The position numbers and the translations under genes were made by a program. The notes under the pieces were generated by a model. It was not told the origin of the DNA. It made no database searches and worked only from the letters and a program-made list of their open reading frames with translations. Of a stretch of DNA of 28,046 nucleotides, positions 1 through 10,868 are shown in pieces (the first letter of the stretch is position 1; every line of letters starts with the position of its first letter). This stretch comes from Calocera cornea HHB12733 (Eukaryota; Basidiomycota; Dacrymycetes; Dacrymycetales; Dacrymycetaceae). The DNA lies in NCBI GenBank assembly GCA_001632435.1, contig KV424106.1:18317-46362 (forward strand), written 5' to 3'.

Positions 1-536
1 TTCGCCCTCCCGCTCCGCGGCCGGACCCTCTGTCACCCAAGCACACCGGTGCAAAGCCACTAGCGTCAGCTTCACGGTGCACGGAGATCCTTGTTGGCAC
101 ATGAGGACACATACTATGCCTGCCCTGGACAGAACCCCCCCCCCCGGTCATTTTACTGATACCCATCAGTAAAGGAAGTGGATAGATAGGGTGACTGGGA
201 ATGGACCCTGCACAGCCGCTAAAAGTGGTCCCTGGGCGGCTGTGTAACCCTCAACCCTAGCCCTCTTCACCCATAAAGTGCTATAGGATTAGGGTTGAGA
301 GGGGTTAGGGTTAGGGTTAGACTTTATAGGGTTAGCCTAGTATTGACAGGGTTATAGGCATACACCTGGCGGACAGTGGTCTCATACCCTCCACAAGAGG
401 GGTGGAGCATTCAATAACATGGAGAGTATTTCAATCCTGTCCGAAGAAAGTGCAAGAAAAGTGTGAACAAAGCACGATATTGGAGGAACAGTGCAATCAG
501 TGCTTTGACCTAGAAGGCTCTGTTGATGACGTTGCC
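1..536. other. Left flank without genes, telomere-like repeats
   Basis: I see no credible exon here; the short open frames have no family resemblance and no splice context. The stretch holds a poly-C run near 127-137 and a block rich in TTAGGG/CCCTAA motifs at about 245-335, described separately. The cytochrome P450 on the minus strand ends at 537, so the right part of this region is its 3' flank. Confidence 0.6.
245..335. repeat. Degenerate interstitial TTAGGG repeats
   Basis: Three consecutive TTAGGG-phase units lie at about 302-320. Further scattered copies occur at 289-294 and 328-334, and the opposite-strand form CCCTAA/CCCTCAA occurs at 247-260. Two pairs of inverted arms are visible: 250-259 with 290-299 (10 bp) and 273-279 with 321-327 (7 bp). 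TTAGGG is the usual telomere unit of filamentous fungi. The array is short and degenerate, so it is an interstitial or subtelomeric relic, or a binding site for a TTAGGG-binding factor, and not a chromosome end. Confidence 0.7.
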
Positions 537-2545
537 TCACGAACGTCTCCTAATGTAGCACTTCACATTCCTGGTTGTCGCAAACCACATGTTTACAACT
601 TCAATGTCGTGGTCAGGGTACTCCAGGGTAAACTCAAAGCGGCGGAGTAGTTCGGGAATTGCAATACGAATCTCCATGAGACTGATGTGCTTGCCGATGC
701 AAGTCCGTGTGCCAGCGCCAAACTTCACAGAAGGACGTCAGACCGACAACACTGCATTACCAGACGGAAACGTACGGCGAATTGGTGTCGTTCGATATTC
801 CGTACTCGTTCAACCTCCTTTTGGTCTGTCTTATCTGTCACCATCCAACGCTCTGGACGATAAATGTCCGCATCGATGCCAAAGACGTCTCGGTTACGGT
901 GCACTTGCCACGCGTTCATGCCGACGACAACCTGCGTAGTGTCAGAGTCAGCCTCACAGGTTGCAGTCATGCCAGAGACAGCGCACGCCTTCGGGGAATA
1001 CCTCCCCAGAAATGATAGCACCGCTTTCTGGAACAACTCGGGGCAGAGGAAAGCCGACTCCACTGTGCATCCGCAAAGCTTCTTGGATACAGGCTGCGAG
1101 ATAAGGGAGCTTCTCTGTCTATATAGCCGTTTATGAACAGGCGGCCAAGGACGGAAGGAGAAGGGCTGACCATGGAAGCAGAGAACGGCTGGTTAGCTTC
1201 CAAGTCTAAGCTAGCTTCATCGATCTCCTTCTGCAAGGTTTGGTAGACTCGTCGGTCCTTGCATATATAATACAGCAATGCTGAGAGGGTTGATGCAGTG
1301 GTGTCTGCACCGGCGGCAATAACCTTTGGGGTGGGTTAATTGTGGCCCACAATAGGGCAATGTAGATCACGCACGGCCTTGCAGTCTCGCTGGACCTGAT
1401 CCGTAGACAAAATCTCTTCCCCCTTGGCATCACGCAAGTTGAGCATGAAAGTCATCATGTCCGAATGGGTTTCAGGGCTCGCCAGATGAACATTCAGTGA
1501 TGACTGCATGAACTGCAGGAAGTCAGACTTCGTCCTTGGATACCGGAAGAAGAACAATACATCTGTGATGTCTTTATAGACCTGGATCTTGGTAGTATTG
1601 AGAAATCGTCCGATGAGGGGTCTCGCCCAAGAGGGAGCACGACCAAGCTGAAGCGGTGTTAGGGGAGACCCAGCTGGGTTGCAATATAGCGCTAACCATA
1701 CTGCCGTTCGCATTGCGGTCCATGAACAGCGACTGGGAGACTATGGGTAAGAAGTCGTCCAGGGGAGCAATATGAGAACAATTACCAGGAATCCAAATTT
1801 ATCCCCATCCTCAATAGCATTGAAGCTGCGACCAGCGGCAAGCTGACCTGTCGCTCATATTGCCAAGATGGCCTAGTGGAAGGACAGCATGCATACCTGT
1901 CACATCGTATGCCATACGGTAAAACCAAACGGACATATCTGCAACCTCATGGGTTGCAGCGAACATCTCGTCCAGTTTCTGCACGAAGCGAGAGATGATG
2001 ATTTGAACATGCGGCTCGAGCTTCAATAGGCTGTTCATGGTGTAGGCAGAGCCAACGAGTTTGCGTCTCTCGGTGTGTCGAGCTTCGTCCCTGTCTGTGA
2101 AGAGGCTTGGGGGATCCGTGGGAATACGGAATGGCTCGTAAAACTCGCTCTATCCCGAACTCAGTAGGGCGGACAGAGAGGATAAACGGACAGACCTTGT
2201 AGAAACCGCCCGTGATCGAGTAAATGACTTTCATCGCCGCGGGATCACTTATAGAGACCTCATTTGGAGCAATTCGAACAATCGGTCCATACTTCTTGTG
2301 CAGCCGGTCCATGACAACATGCCAGTCGCCTCTGTAGGCTAAGCGGGAAGATCGGAGGATTAGCCTTGACATGGTGAACCACCGGCGGACACACCCAAAT
2401 AGGTAGACCAGAGGTCCGTCAAGCTAGCCAAGAAGGGGCCACCATACTTGGACAGGGGGTGAAAGATCCTTTGTTTGACTACGTAGCCTACGATGGCTAT
2501 CAGGCCCAGAAGAGGAAGACAGACCAGCGGCAAGATATTGGACAT
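537..2545 (-). CDS. Cytochrome P450, pisatin-demethylase-like
   Basis: Probable heme-thiolate monooxygenase anchored in the ER by its N-terminal hydrophobic segment (about residues 4-24). Ten exons: 2545-2395, 2338-2196, 2134-1897, 1847-1786, 1740-1702, 1647-1375, 1323-1171, 1118-987, 931-776, 722-537. All nine introns are 45-61 nt GT-AG, and together the exons give a closed 510-residue frame, normal for a fungal P450. Visible motifs are the I-helix AGADTTA (306-312), K-helix ExxR (E366, R369), PERW (423-426) and the heme loop FGAGTRTCIG (450-459) with ligand Cys457. The heme loop and the following KHISLMEI resemble the pisatin demethylase/CYP57-type group. The substrate is unknown. The least certain part is exon 5 and its two flanking introns (1648-1785), where the sequence diverges from the family; the frame also stays open if the 1648-1701 intron is retained. 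It lies downstream of a co-oriented FAD monooxygenase. Confidence 0.88.
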
Positions 2546-3037
2546 GATAGCAAGCGTGTACAGAGTTGGTGACAGAGGGATCGCACATCTGCCAGTTCGG
2601 TCGTTGTGCGAATGGAGAACGTAATCATTTTGTCGTGTGCCCTTTATCCCATCTTCTACATTGCTGTGCTGTCCGGAGCCTTAGTAGGCTCTCACAACCA
2701 GAGAAAGGCATCATGTCAATCTGGCTGAGTGATGGTTTGGCGAATACCCGGACCGCCCAGGGGCGCATGACGAGGCACGTCTTCCCGCATAAACGTTTAA
2801 CCCGCTTCCCCGCGGTGGGTGTGGCGTCGAGGGTCTGTGGTAAGCTCTGGCTTGGACTTTCTCCCCCTGGTTGATGCAGGGTACTTCATTATTTTGCACC
2901 GGGAATACAATGCGGACTCCAACCTTTCTCTCAATATGGGGCTTTGCTCTATTCGCCCCGATACTTGGTATACCATTGAGTAATGTACAGCCGGAAAGCC
3001 ATTCGATAAGACGTTGAACAAACTCAGAAGCATGCTA
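2546..3037. other. Intergenic, P450 promoter and monooxygenase 3' flank
   Basis: This 492-base stretch separates the start of the P450 from the stop of the FAD monooxygenase, both on the minus strand. It must hold the P450 promoter. I see no clear TATA box and no supportable coding exon. Confidence 0.5.
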
Positions 3038-4730
3038 TCAAAGATGAGCGGCCTGACCGTTCGCATGCCTGCCCTGCAGTGCTTCCTGGGCTTCCTTCTC
3101 CAGCCGCTCAGTCCAGAACTGCTCGGCATCTGCATCTGCATCATAGCCATACAACGCATCGCCCTTCCTCTTATCGGACCACTGGTTCCACTCGTCCTGA
3201 TTCGTGCCAGGTGCTTCCATAGCAGCCTTCATGACAGCGTCACGAGCTTGCTGCTCTGGCCCATCCACCAAATGGTTGATCTTCTGGTTGAGACGCGCAG
3301 AAGCTTGGACCTCAGATGTCCTCGGATAGCGAGCGGCCTCATATCCACGAAGCAAGACGGGAATTTGAGCCTTGCCCTCCAAGCGGGAGAAGATATTCCC
3401 TAAAAAGGCAGCATCTTCGATGGCCATGGCGGCACCTTGCGCACGATAGGGCTGAAAAGTCATTAGTATTGTGCATTCGGGCAGCAAGAGAATCAGACGT
3501 ACGAGCATAGGATGGCAGCTGTCACCTAGTAAGACCACCTTGCCGGAATCGTGAACCCATTTCTCGAGCGGCATGCGATCCATTAGCCTCCACTTGAGGG
3601 TAGAAGGCACGAGGGCGAGAAGCTTCTGCACTCTGCGAGAACAGTCAGGAATCATAGAACCAGACAAACAAGGTGGCATACCGAGGCTCCCAGCCTGCAA
3701 AGTCGCTGCGCATCTTCTCGGCGCTACCCTGGGCAGTCCACGACTCGACGGATCCGTCGTCGGGGTGGGCCAAGACAAGATTGAAATTCTTCTTGCCTCG
3801 TACACAGTATGCGACAATGTGACGCTTAGGCCCCATCCAGATGGTCATCTGGGGCTCTGTGACGAAGGGAGCCAGATCGGGGTCTGCCAACAGCAGTTCG
3901 GTAGGCAGAAGCGCGCTGAATGAGGATGAGCATGTGGCCGAGGCCGCAGCAGTGCTACGTACCGATAGGCAGCATCACCTGTGGGCACTGGTTTGTCCTC
4001 GTGGCCGACCACAACCTCTCGAATCATCGACTTGACACCGTCGGCTCCAATGATCAGATCAGATTTCACCACCTCGCCGGACTGGAGCGTGCAAGACGGC
4101 ACATCGGGATCGATGCTGACAACGGTGCTGTTCAAGCGAATTTTGACACCCGCGTCGGCCACAAGATCGTACAGCATACGATGAAAGTCGGCACGCTAGA
4201 CGACAGGTTAGCGGGCACCACGAACAGGTCACGATGCTACGGACGTGAAGTTGATAGTAGTGGGTGCCATAATCGTGGAACATGTGTTCGAACGAAGTGT
4301 AGCCAATCATCTCGCCATTCTCCCAGCGCCTGAAGCAGAATCCGGCAGGAATGACACCGAGACTTTCGAGCTGCTTCCCTAGACCCCACCGAATCAGGAG
4401 CCTGCTGACGTTGGAGGTGACCTGAATGCCGGCTCCGACTTCGCCAATGGCAGGTGCGGCCTCGAGGATCGTCACGCGGTGACCCGCCTTGGAAAGAGCA
4501 TATGCCGCACCGAGCCCGCCCAGACCGCAGCCGACGACGGTGATGTCGATGGGGCAGGAAGAGATCCGACCACCATAAAGGGTTACGTTCTGCGGCAGGT
4601 CAGTCTCGCCGCCATGGTCGATATATGCTCGAATGCGCACCTCGGCAACATGCTCTGCGTGGGCTGCCACGTCTGCCTTTGCAAACGTGAGGCCGACTTT
4701 TACAGAAGCACCTTCGGGAGCGGCAGTCAT
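3038..4730 (-). CDS. FAD-dependent monooxygenase, salicylate-hydroxylase type
   Basis: Class A flavoprotein hydroxylase expected to hydroxylate an aromatic or related substrate using NAD(P)H and O2. Five exons: 4730-4245, 4195-3963, 3915-3682, 3632-3503, 3451-3038. The four introns are 47-51 nt, and the spliced frame is 498 residues. The Rossmann motif GCGLGG lies at 67-72 with the ribose-binding acidic residue E90. The second FAD motif, GADG, is at 212-215, and the third, GDSCHPMLPYRAQGA, begins at 354 and is split by the last intron. About 60 residues precede the FAD fold, longer than in bacterial salicylate hydroxylases; no signal peptide is evident. The C-terminal ~90 residues are charged and low in similarity. 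The substrate cannot be told from sequence. A TATA-like TATTTAAAT sits 92 nt upstream of the ATG. Confidence 0.9.
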
Positions 4731-4821
4731 TGTGAGGAATGGCGACGCAGGGGTTGACGGAAGGGGACGAAGCGCTGTGGATGCGGCGAGGCGAGGCTAG
4801 TGATGGGTGGGCCCCGGTGGG

Positions 4822-4830
4822 TATTTAAAT
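4822..4830 (-). promoter_or_regulatory. TATA-like box of the FAD monooxygenase
   Basis: TATTTAAAT reads nearly the same on both strands and lies 92 nt before the monooxygenase ATG, a usual distance for a fungal TATA element. The assignment rests only on sequence and distance. Confidence 0.45.
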
Positions 4831-6293
4831 GATCGAAGGGAGCAGAGTGTGGAAGGGCCGGCCATTTGCCGCGGGTCGGCGCCGGGAGAAACAGACAGCC
4901 GTCCCGTCCAGGTGCAGGAGCTGGAGGAGGGGAGCAGCCCGTGAGGACGGGGCAGATGGACACTCGGCCCCGCCATACCATAGGGTTAATCCATTCTCCC
5001 CGCCTCGACGCGCCACTCCCCCGCCTAAACATTGCCCCGCATCGCCGCGCGCGCAGTGCAACTGAAAGTGCACCAGTCGGCCACCTCAATGCACAACCCC
5101 GGCTTGTCCATTTCAGACCACCTTTCCGCCATGTTTCCTTGTCTTACACCTGTACCGTTTCGTTTCTGAGCACTGTGTCCCCTCCCCGGCCCGACCGCGC
5201 TGTCAGCCGATCGTCCTAGGTACAATACTAGATGCGTCGCTTGGGCCTCCCCTGCCCTCCCCTGCCCGCATTACGTCCCATATTGTTCGCGAATCAAGCA
5301 GCGTTATGCCGAGTATTACGAGGTCCGCGGTCGGGTGCCTCTGCCTGAACGTTATTGACCTGATCACCGGGAACTCACCGAACTAGCGAAGGGCTGCCAG
5401 CGCTTCCCTCCTGCCGCCGGCACGGCACCCGCATGTTAACGCCCGAGTCGAAGCTCAAGGTCGCATATCTGCACCGTCCGTGATCAGGCTGCACATACCG
5501 TCCTGCGCTGAAGCACGTTCATGCGCTGCTCAACGTTTACCCGGCGCTGGAAACGCAGCACTTGAAGAGCCAGGGCGCGTTAGATGGGGTTATTTCACCC
5601 AGTCAGATTGAAAATACCAGAATGGACGAGGGCGGAGTTTTGCCGACGAGGCTGGGAATCGGCATGCAGTCGACTCTGATGTCTTCGCCCCGGCAGAACT
5701 CTTTGACAACAGGCGCATCTTATCGATAAGATGGAGAAGCGGCAAGCGGACCACCGTTGTCCAGGGGTAGCATGGAGAAGGTGCACAGCCCGGGGCAGCC
5801 CGGCATGGGGATAGTGATGGTGCAATGGGAACGTCGGTGCAGTGGATGGCCGTTCTGATGCAGGATGAGAAGGGATGGAGGATCGAACTTGGTCGAAGGG
5901 TCGAAGGGAGCCCGGCAGGCCGGGCCGTGAGTAGGCACGATGGGGAGGACGGTGAATCACCCAAGAGGGAAAGACAGACGATTGAACCATTCTTCCCCTG
6001 GATCGGTAGCAATGTTATCTTTCCCATGCACGGAAATGGCAATGTTTGACTGGAGAGAAGGCTTATGGGTTGATTGTAGGCTTCAAGATGAACGGTCCGC
6101 GCTCCGGGCCTGGCTCTCGGGAGCTATTGCGGAGACGCGGAAGCGAGGTGCTCCGCCCCAGGGTGCTGTCGCGTGAGCCCCACTGGCACACGGGTGATGA
6201 CGCTCCGTACGTCACCCCATCGTCTCGCTTGGCGCACAACCCCTCAGCATCGACGGGTTCGGACGGCGCATCGTCGTGCCACAACGCACAAGG

Positions 6294-6300
6294 TATAAGA
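6294..6300 (+). promoter_or_regulatory. TATA box of the RCR-like gene
   Basis: TATAAGA lies about 90 nt before the ATG at 6389. A pyrimidine-rich tract follows at about 6340-6363, typical of fungal transcription start regions, which supports the chosen start codon. Confidence 0.55.
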
Positions 6301-6388
6301 GGCCGTCGAGCAGGTAGCCGCGAGATGTAGCCCGTCTCGCATCAGTCTTGTCCCCCCCCCACAATCAAAGAACCCCTACACCCCTAAA

Positions 6389-6945
6389 ATGATCAACACC
6401 GCAGTAGCAGTCCTCGCACTCGCAGCTTCGGCCAACGCGCAGTACTACAACAATGGCTACGGTTACAACTCGAACGGCATGAGCCGTGGAGCCAGAATCG
6501 GCGTAGGCGTAGGCGTCGGTACGCACTCTCTCCCTCATCAAAGTCGTGTGCTGACCCCTTTGTCTAGCCGTCGCATTCCTCATCTTCCTCTGCCTCCTCT
6601 TCTCCTGCTGCATGATGTGCCGCCGCCGACGCGCCGCCGCACTCGCATCCGGCCCTGTTGGGCCCACAATGGGCACAGTAGGAGGCCCCGGATACGGCGG
6701 AGGGCCGGGATATGGCGCGGGACCAGGGTATGGTGCTGGCGCTGGCGCTGGTCCGGGAATGGGAGGTGGGAGGTTCGGGTTTGGACGTGGGCGCTTCGGC
6801 GGCGGTGGGGTTGCCAAGCCTGTGAATGCCTACCAGCCCGATGCTGGTGCTGGCTATGCTCCGGTAAGTGTCTCTTTGCCTATTGAATTACCCAAGGCTG
6901 ATGAGCATGTAGCCTCCCGGTGCTCCTCCCAGTTACGCAGTTTAA
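6389..6945 (+). CDS. RCR-like single-pass membrane protein with PY motif
   Basis: Three exons, 6389-6518, 6568-6863 and 6913-6945, with two 49-nt introns, give 152 residues. An N-terminal signal peptide (about 1-18, ending ANA|Q) is followed by a short Tyr/Asn/Gly-rich outer segment and one transmembrane helix (about 37-60) ending in a CCMMC cluster and RRRR. The cytosolic tail is Gly/Pro/Tyr-rich, with GPGYG-type repeats, and ends in PPGAPPSYAV. This layout matches the fungal RCR family (regulators of chitin deposition and Congo red resistance). In that family, PPxY motifs recruit Rsp5-type ubiquitin ligases that sort plasma-membrane proteins. Seen: the topology and the terminal PPSY. Inferred: family membership and ligase binding. 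The PPSY is encoded by the last 33-nt exon, so retention of intron 2 would remove it. Confidence 0.75.
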
Positions 6946-8082
6946 ACGGGGCTCGCTCTTGTTAGCTGTATCGATCACGACTGTAGCCATAGCTTACACA
7001 ATACACACGGACAGTCAATGTGTCTCCTCTCAGCACTATTTTTATCATCCGGACAACATGCAATGTGTGATTAAATACGACATTACGCTTTGTGTGATTC
7101 TTGCCGGCAAGCTGACAAAAGGCCCAGCTCAAATCATGTAGGCTGCGTCAGTGCATTCTGGTGACCAATTTTCCACATGTCTGAATGATACCCACCTGCC
7201 TCCAACAACTCCTGAGCAGGCATTTTGGCCGCACGGCTACTCACGCGTGCCTGAGCACAATCCCGTTACCTTCAGGAACCCACACCTGTGATGAGCGCCC
7301 GCCTGTACACCCGGCATCTCCCAAGGGCACGTGATAGGCACTCACAAGCTTTCAGAACTGTGCACAACTGTCGCTGTAGACTGGTCATGATACCGTACAT
7401 TATAAAGACAGGGCCGTCTTTCGAGACCATGGGATGTGATTGGAGCTGCTACGTGGGTTAGGGTTGGGGATACGGAGCGTAAGCGCTTCGCAGGATGTGA
7501 CGTTGCGCACAGCGCAAGATGGGACCCCAAGCCTTATCAGCCTCTTCCTGCCATCCTGGTAATGCAGCTGTACAAATCCGTTGATGAGCAGCATGATTCG
7601 GGACAGCCGGACTGTCTAGCACGACCTTAGACGTTGAACGTTATCTGCTGTGTATCGGCAGTCCTGTTGCAGAAGGGTTCGATTTTGGAAAGCTGTGCTA
7701 AGTGAAAACCCGTTGACGCCTTGCTATAGTTGTCTTTCACGCCAGAACAGTCGACAGACATAATCTTATCAACCCGCTGTCAATAAAGGCTGTGCTGCCG
7801 ACCAGATCATCACGACACCGTCTTTTTTTCTTGCCCGATACGGAGTGGGGCGGCTGTGCTGGTTTGCGGTAGCCACTTATTTGGCAGTCGTGAGATAGTG
7901 GTAAACGGGCCTTTGTGCTTCTGGAAAATATCGGGTTTGAAGAGGGCGCTCAAAGGCAGGATATCACATGCGGTCCCCGTTTTCGGAAATGCCAGAGAAT
8001 TGTAGAGTCCAGTCTGTCGTCTATAAAGCTGAGGTGCTTGCCTGTCGTGTGCCCGCAAGACGTGGTGTATCATCGTGGCACC
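6946..8082. other. Gene-free 1.14 kb, lower GC
   Basis: No credible coding exon, tRNA or mobile element is visible. One short TTAGGG-like copy occurs at about 7457-7463. The right end is the promoter of the coiled-coil gene, with a TATA box at 8022-8028. Confidence 0.5.
8022..8028 (+). promoter_or_regulatory. TATA box of the coiled-coil gene
   Basis: TATAAAG lies 55-61 nt upstream of the ATG at 8083. It favours that ATG over the in-frame upstream ATG at 7915, which lies before the TATA element. Confidence 0.45.
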
Positions 8083-8905
8083 ATGACAGGCCCAGGAACG
8101 AACTCTGCTGTTCATGATCGGCGGCGGCGAGCTCGACCACCCCTGAAAACTTGGATGAACAGCGCCGAAAAGGTCATACTCAAAGCGGTGCTAGGCATCG
8201 AGCCGGTGCGTCATTATCCCATCCTTCCCCTACCGCAATCATACTAAGACTGATGTCGAAGGATCTGGCGACCAGCGAGACTATTCATAAGCGACTATCT
8301 TCGAAGCTGCAACACTTGTATCTAGAGGTCGAGCAGCGCCTGGAGGGTGTAACCAACCTCAGCAACGAGCTCTGGCTTCAAGTTGAGCTGGTGACATTCC
8401 AGTACGTTTCGTTCAGATCCTCCTTCTCTGGTCAGGATTGATGGAGGCTCGTCCAGGGAAGCTATTGAGCATATCGCCGCCGGCCTTAACGGGATGGATC
8501 AGTCCTTCAGCCTGAAATCAAGTTTGAACGCCGAAAAGAATTTTAAGGCGCTCAAGGACCTGGCCAGAGACTTTGCGACGCAAGAGGAGCGGTGGTCTTC
8601 AGTGGGTTCCGTATTACATCTGAATGTGGACATTAGCTGAATATTGAAAGATCCGCACTCGTATTCAACTTCAAGAAAGCCATCAGCAGGTCGTCGTCGC
8701 CCAGCAGTCTGAGCTCCGAAACATGAAAATGCTGGTCGTATGTGCATACCAAGCTTTTACGACTACATCGAGCTGATGTTCCCTGCAGGAGTCCTTATCT
8801 GGCAATATGAGCGAAGTCAAAGACGCTCTCCACCAAGTCCATGCGCAGAATGTCAAGCTTCGACGCACGGTTCTTGTTCTTGTCCAAGGCGTTTTTTTAG
8901 CCTAG
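8083..8905 (+). CDS. Hypothetical helical/coiled-coil protein
   Basis: I do not recognise a family. Five exons can be built: 8083-8205, 8262-8401, 8457-8601, 8651-8737 and 8789-8905. Introns are 49-56 nt with YTNAY-like branch sites, and the closed frame is 203 residues. After an Arg-rich N-terminus the protein is almost wholly predicted helix. The last ~90 residues are rich in Gln, Glu, Leu and Val with heptad-like spacing, as in a coiled coil. The end is odd: the final residues (LVLVQGVFLA) are hydrophobic, and an open frame continues after the stop at 8906-9050. The true 3' end may therefore use another intron or the gene may be truncated. Such short helical proteins resemble the N-terminal parts of some fungal NLR-like proteins, but no NACHT or NB-ARC domain follows, so this is only a guess. 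Confidence 0.5.
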
Positions 8906-9655
8906 GCCCTTTCTTCTCGGATGATTGAAGCCTCGTGCGGAGATGAGGCGGTGCAGGTTCTTACCGTGCAGTCGTCCGAGCATGGTCCGGACTGCCCCAA
9001 TTCTCTCTCTTTCAGTCCATCCAGAAGTACGGCCAGGTTATAATAGACCTGCCAAGGGACAAGAAACTATTCCCTCCTTCCCGATTCCATCCATCTCCTG
9101 TCTTACATTCTTTTCTTGCCCGTTCTGTTCTTTCGCTCCCGCCCTCTCCTCATTCTTCATTCCGTCCCTGTTGACGCTGGGGAAAGCTTTCGAGCATTTT
9201 CCGGTTGTCATTGGCGCATTGTTCCTCGACGGACGACGACGTGAATGTGCGCCCTAACCTTAACTTCAACACCAACAACAACACCAACAACACCAACAGC
9301 ACAACCCGAATCGATTTGAATCGGACCCCCTTACGTGTGACCTAGCGTTACATGAAATCAAATACCAAGACAATCATGTCAGGCTCTGAAACAGGCAGCC
9401 CGCAAGTTGTGACGACCTCTGTGTACGTACCAACGCAACAGTGTACCACGGTATCAACAGCCTGGCCTTCTTATTGGTCAGACGGAGCTAACAAGCATGT
9501 ACTTCAGCAAAAACGCGACAGACTCCATCGGTTGACTGATTAATGCATTGCAATTGAGCGGTGAGGTATTGCTTTTACCAATATGGAGGGACCAAAGTGG
9601 GGAAAGTGCAGAACGAAAATGAGTACAAATGTCGCCGTATATTAGCCTAGTCAGC
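8906..9655. other. Gene-free 750 bases with simple repeat
   Basis: This stretch lies between the hypothetical coiled-coil gene and the HSP60 stop codon. It contains an AAC/ACC microsatellite at 9262-9304 and a TATA-like TTATAATA near 9038. An open frame of about 60 codons starts at 9352 but has no recognisable features. The right end is the HSP60 3' UTR. Confidence 0.5.
9262..9304. repeat. AAC/ACC trinucleotide microsatellite
   Basis: Imperfect repeats of AAC and ACC units run over about 43 bases outside any supported exon. Confidence 0.75.
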
Positions 9656-10516
9656 CTAGAAGCCCATGCCGCCCATGCCGCCCATACCACCCATGCCACC
9701 CATGCCTCCACCGCCCATCGGAGGCTGCTTCTCCTCTGCCTCGACGATGCAGCACTCGCTGGTTGTCAGCAGGGATGCAACACCGCTAGCATCAAGCAGT
9801 GCCTGCTTGGTGACCTTGACGGGATCGATGATACCAGCCGCGAACATGTCGGTGAACTTGTCGAGGTAAGCGTCGTAACCGCTGTAGGCACGTTAGCACA
9901 AGATCAGGAAGTGCGAACGAATGCAACTCACAAGTCAGGCTTGTCCGCATACTTCTCCAACAGACGCCCAGCAATAACAGAGCCCTCCTGGCCAGCGTTA
10001 TCGGCGATGATGCGCAGCGGCCGTCCAAGGGCCTCCTTGATGATCGCAACACCGAGCTTCTGGTCGAAGTTGTCGGTCTGCACAGTGTCGAGCGTCTGGC
10101 TGGCACGGAGTAGGGCAGTGCCACCACCGGGGACGATTCCCTCTTCAACAGCGGCGCGAGTCGCGTTGAGCGCATCGTCATACCGGTCCTTCTTCTCGCC
10201 GACCTCAACCTCGGAGGAGCCGCCAACCTTGATGACGGCCACACCGCCGGAGAGCTTGGCAAGACGCTCCTGGAGCTTGGTCTTGTCGTAGTCGGAGGTA
10301 GTAGGGTCGTTCATGATTGCGCGGATCTGCTCGCAGCGGGCCTGGATGGAGTCCTTCAGGCCCTCTCCGTTCAGGAGGATGGTGTCGTCCTTCGTGATGG
10401 TGATGCTACCGGTGCTGCCGAGCAGGTCAGGGGTAGCGCGGTCGAGCTTGATGTCGAGCTCGTCGGTGAAGACGGTGCCTCCGGTCAGGATGGCGAGATC
10501 GCCGAGGATGGACTTG

Positions 10517-10554
<38 letters not shown>

Positions 10555-10831
10555 CTGGAGCTGGCCGCGGAGCTTGTTGACTAAGCACGCGGCGAGCGCC
10601 TCACCGTCGATGTCCTCGGCGATGATGACGAGAGGGCGGCGGGCCTGAGCAGCAGCCTCGAGCGAGGGAAGGATATCTTGAAGAGCAGAGATCTTCTTCT
10701 CGGACAGCAGGATGTAGGGCTTCTCGAACTCGGCCTTTTGTGTCTTGACGTCGGTGATGAAGTAAGGGGAGATGTAGCCACGGTCGAAGCGCATGCCCTC
10801 GGTGATCTCGATCTCGTCCTCAATCGTCTTG

Positions 10832-10868
<37 letters not shown>

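Larger units (their letters stand above)
4731..6388. other. Gene-free 1.66 kb between divergent genes
   Basis: It separates the monooxygenase (minus) from the small membrane-protein gene (plus), so it contains both promoters. The part nearest the monooxygenase is GC-rich. Open frames at about 5590-6042 on the minus strand overlap one another, show no domain, and have no splice signals that extend them. I found no transposase, tRNA or recognisable repeat. Confidence 0.5.

Noticed and set aside
402..650. Plus-strand open frame of 82 codons
   Set aside because: Its 3' part is antisense to the last P450 exon and the rest has no features.
537..2545. P450 as a pseudogene, because its open frames are short and broken
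   Set aside because: Every break coincides with a 45-61-nt GT-AG intron, and the ten exons give one closed 510-residue frame with all catalytic motifs.
5590..6042. Overlapping minus-strand open frames of up to 150 codons
   Set aside because: Three frames overlap with no domain, no preferred codon use and no splice-linked exons; best treated as noncoding.
7660..7700. Possible tRNA T-arm (GGTTCGATTT)
   Set aside because: The bases flanking the loop do not pair as a T-stem and no matching acceptor, D or anticodon arm is found upstream.
9656..9720. Short tandem CCGCCCAT repeats as a possible minisatellite
   Set aside because: They encode the GGM-repeat C-terminal tail that HSP60 proteins normally carry.
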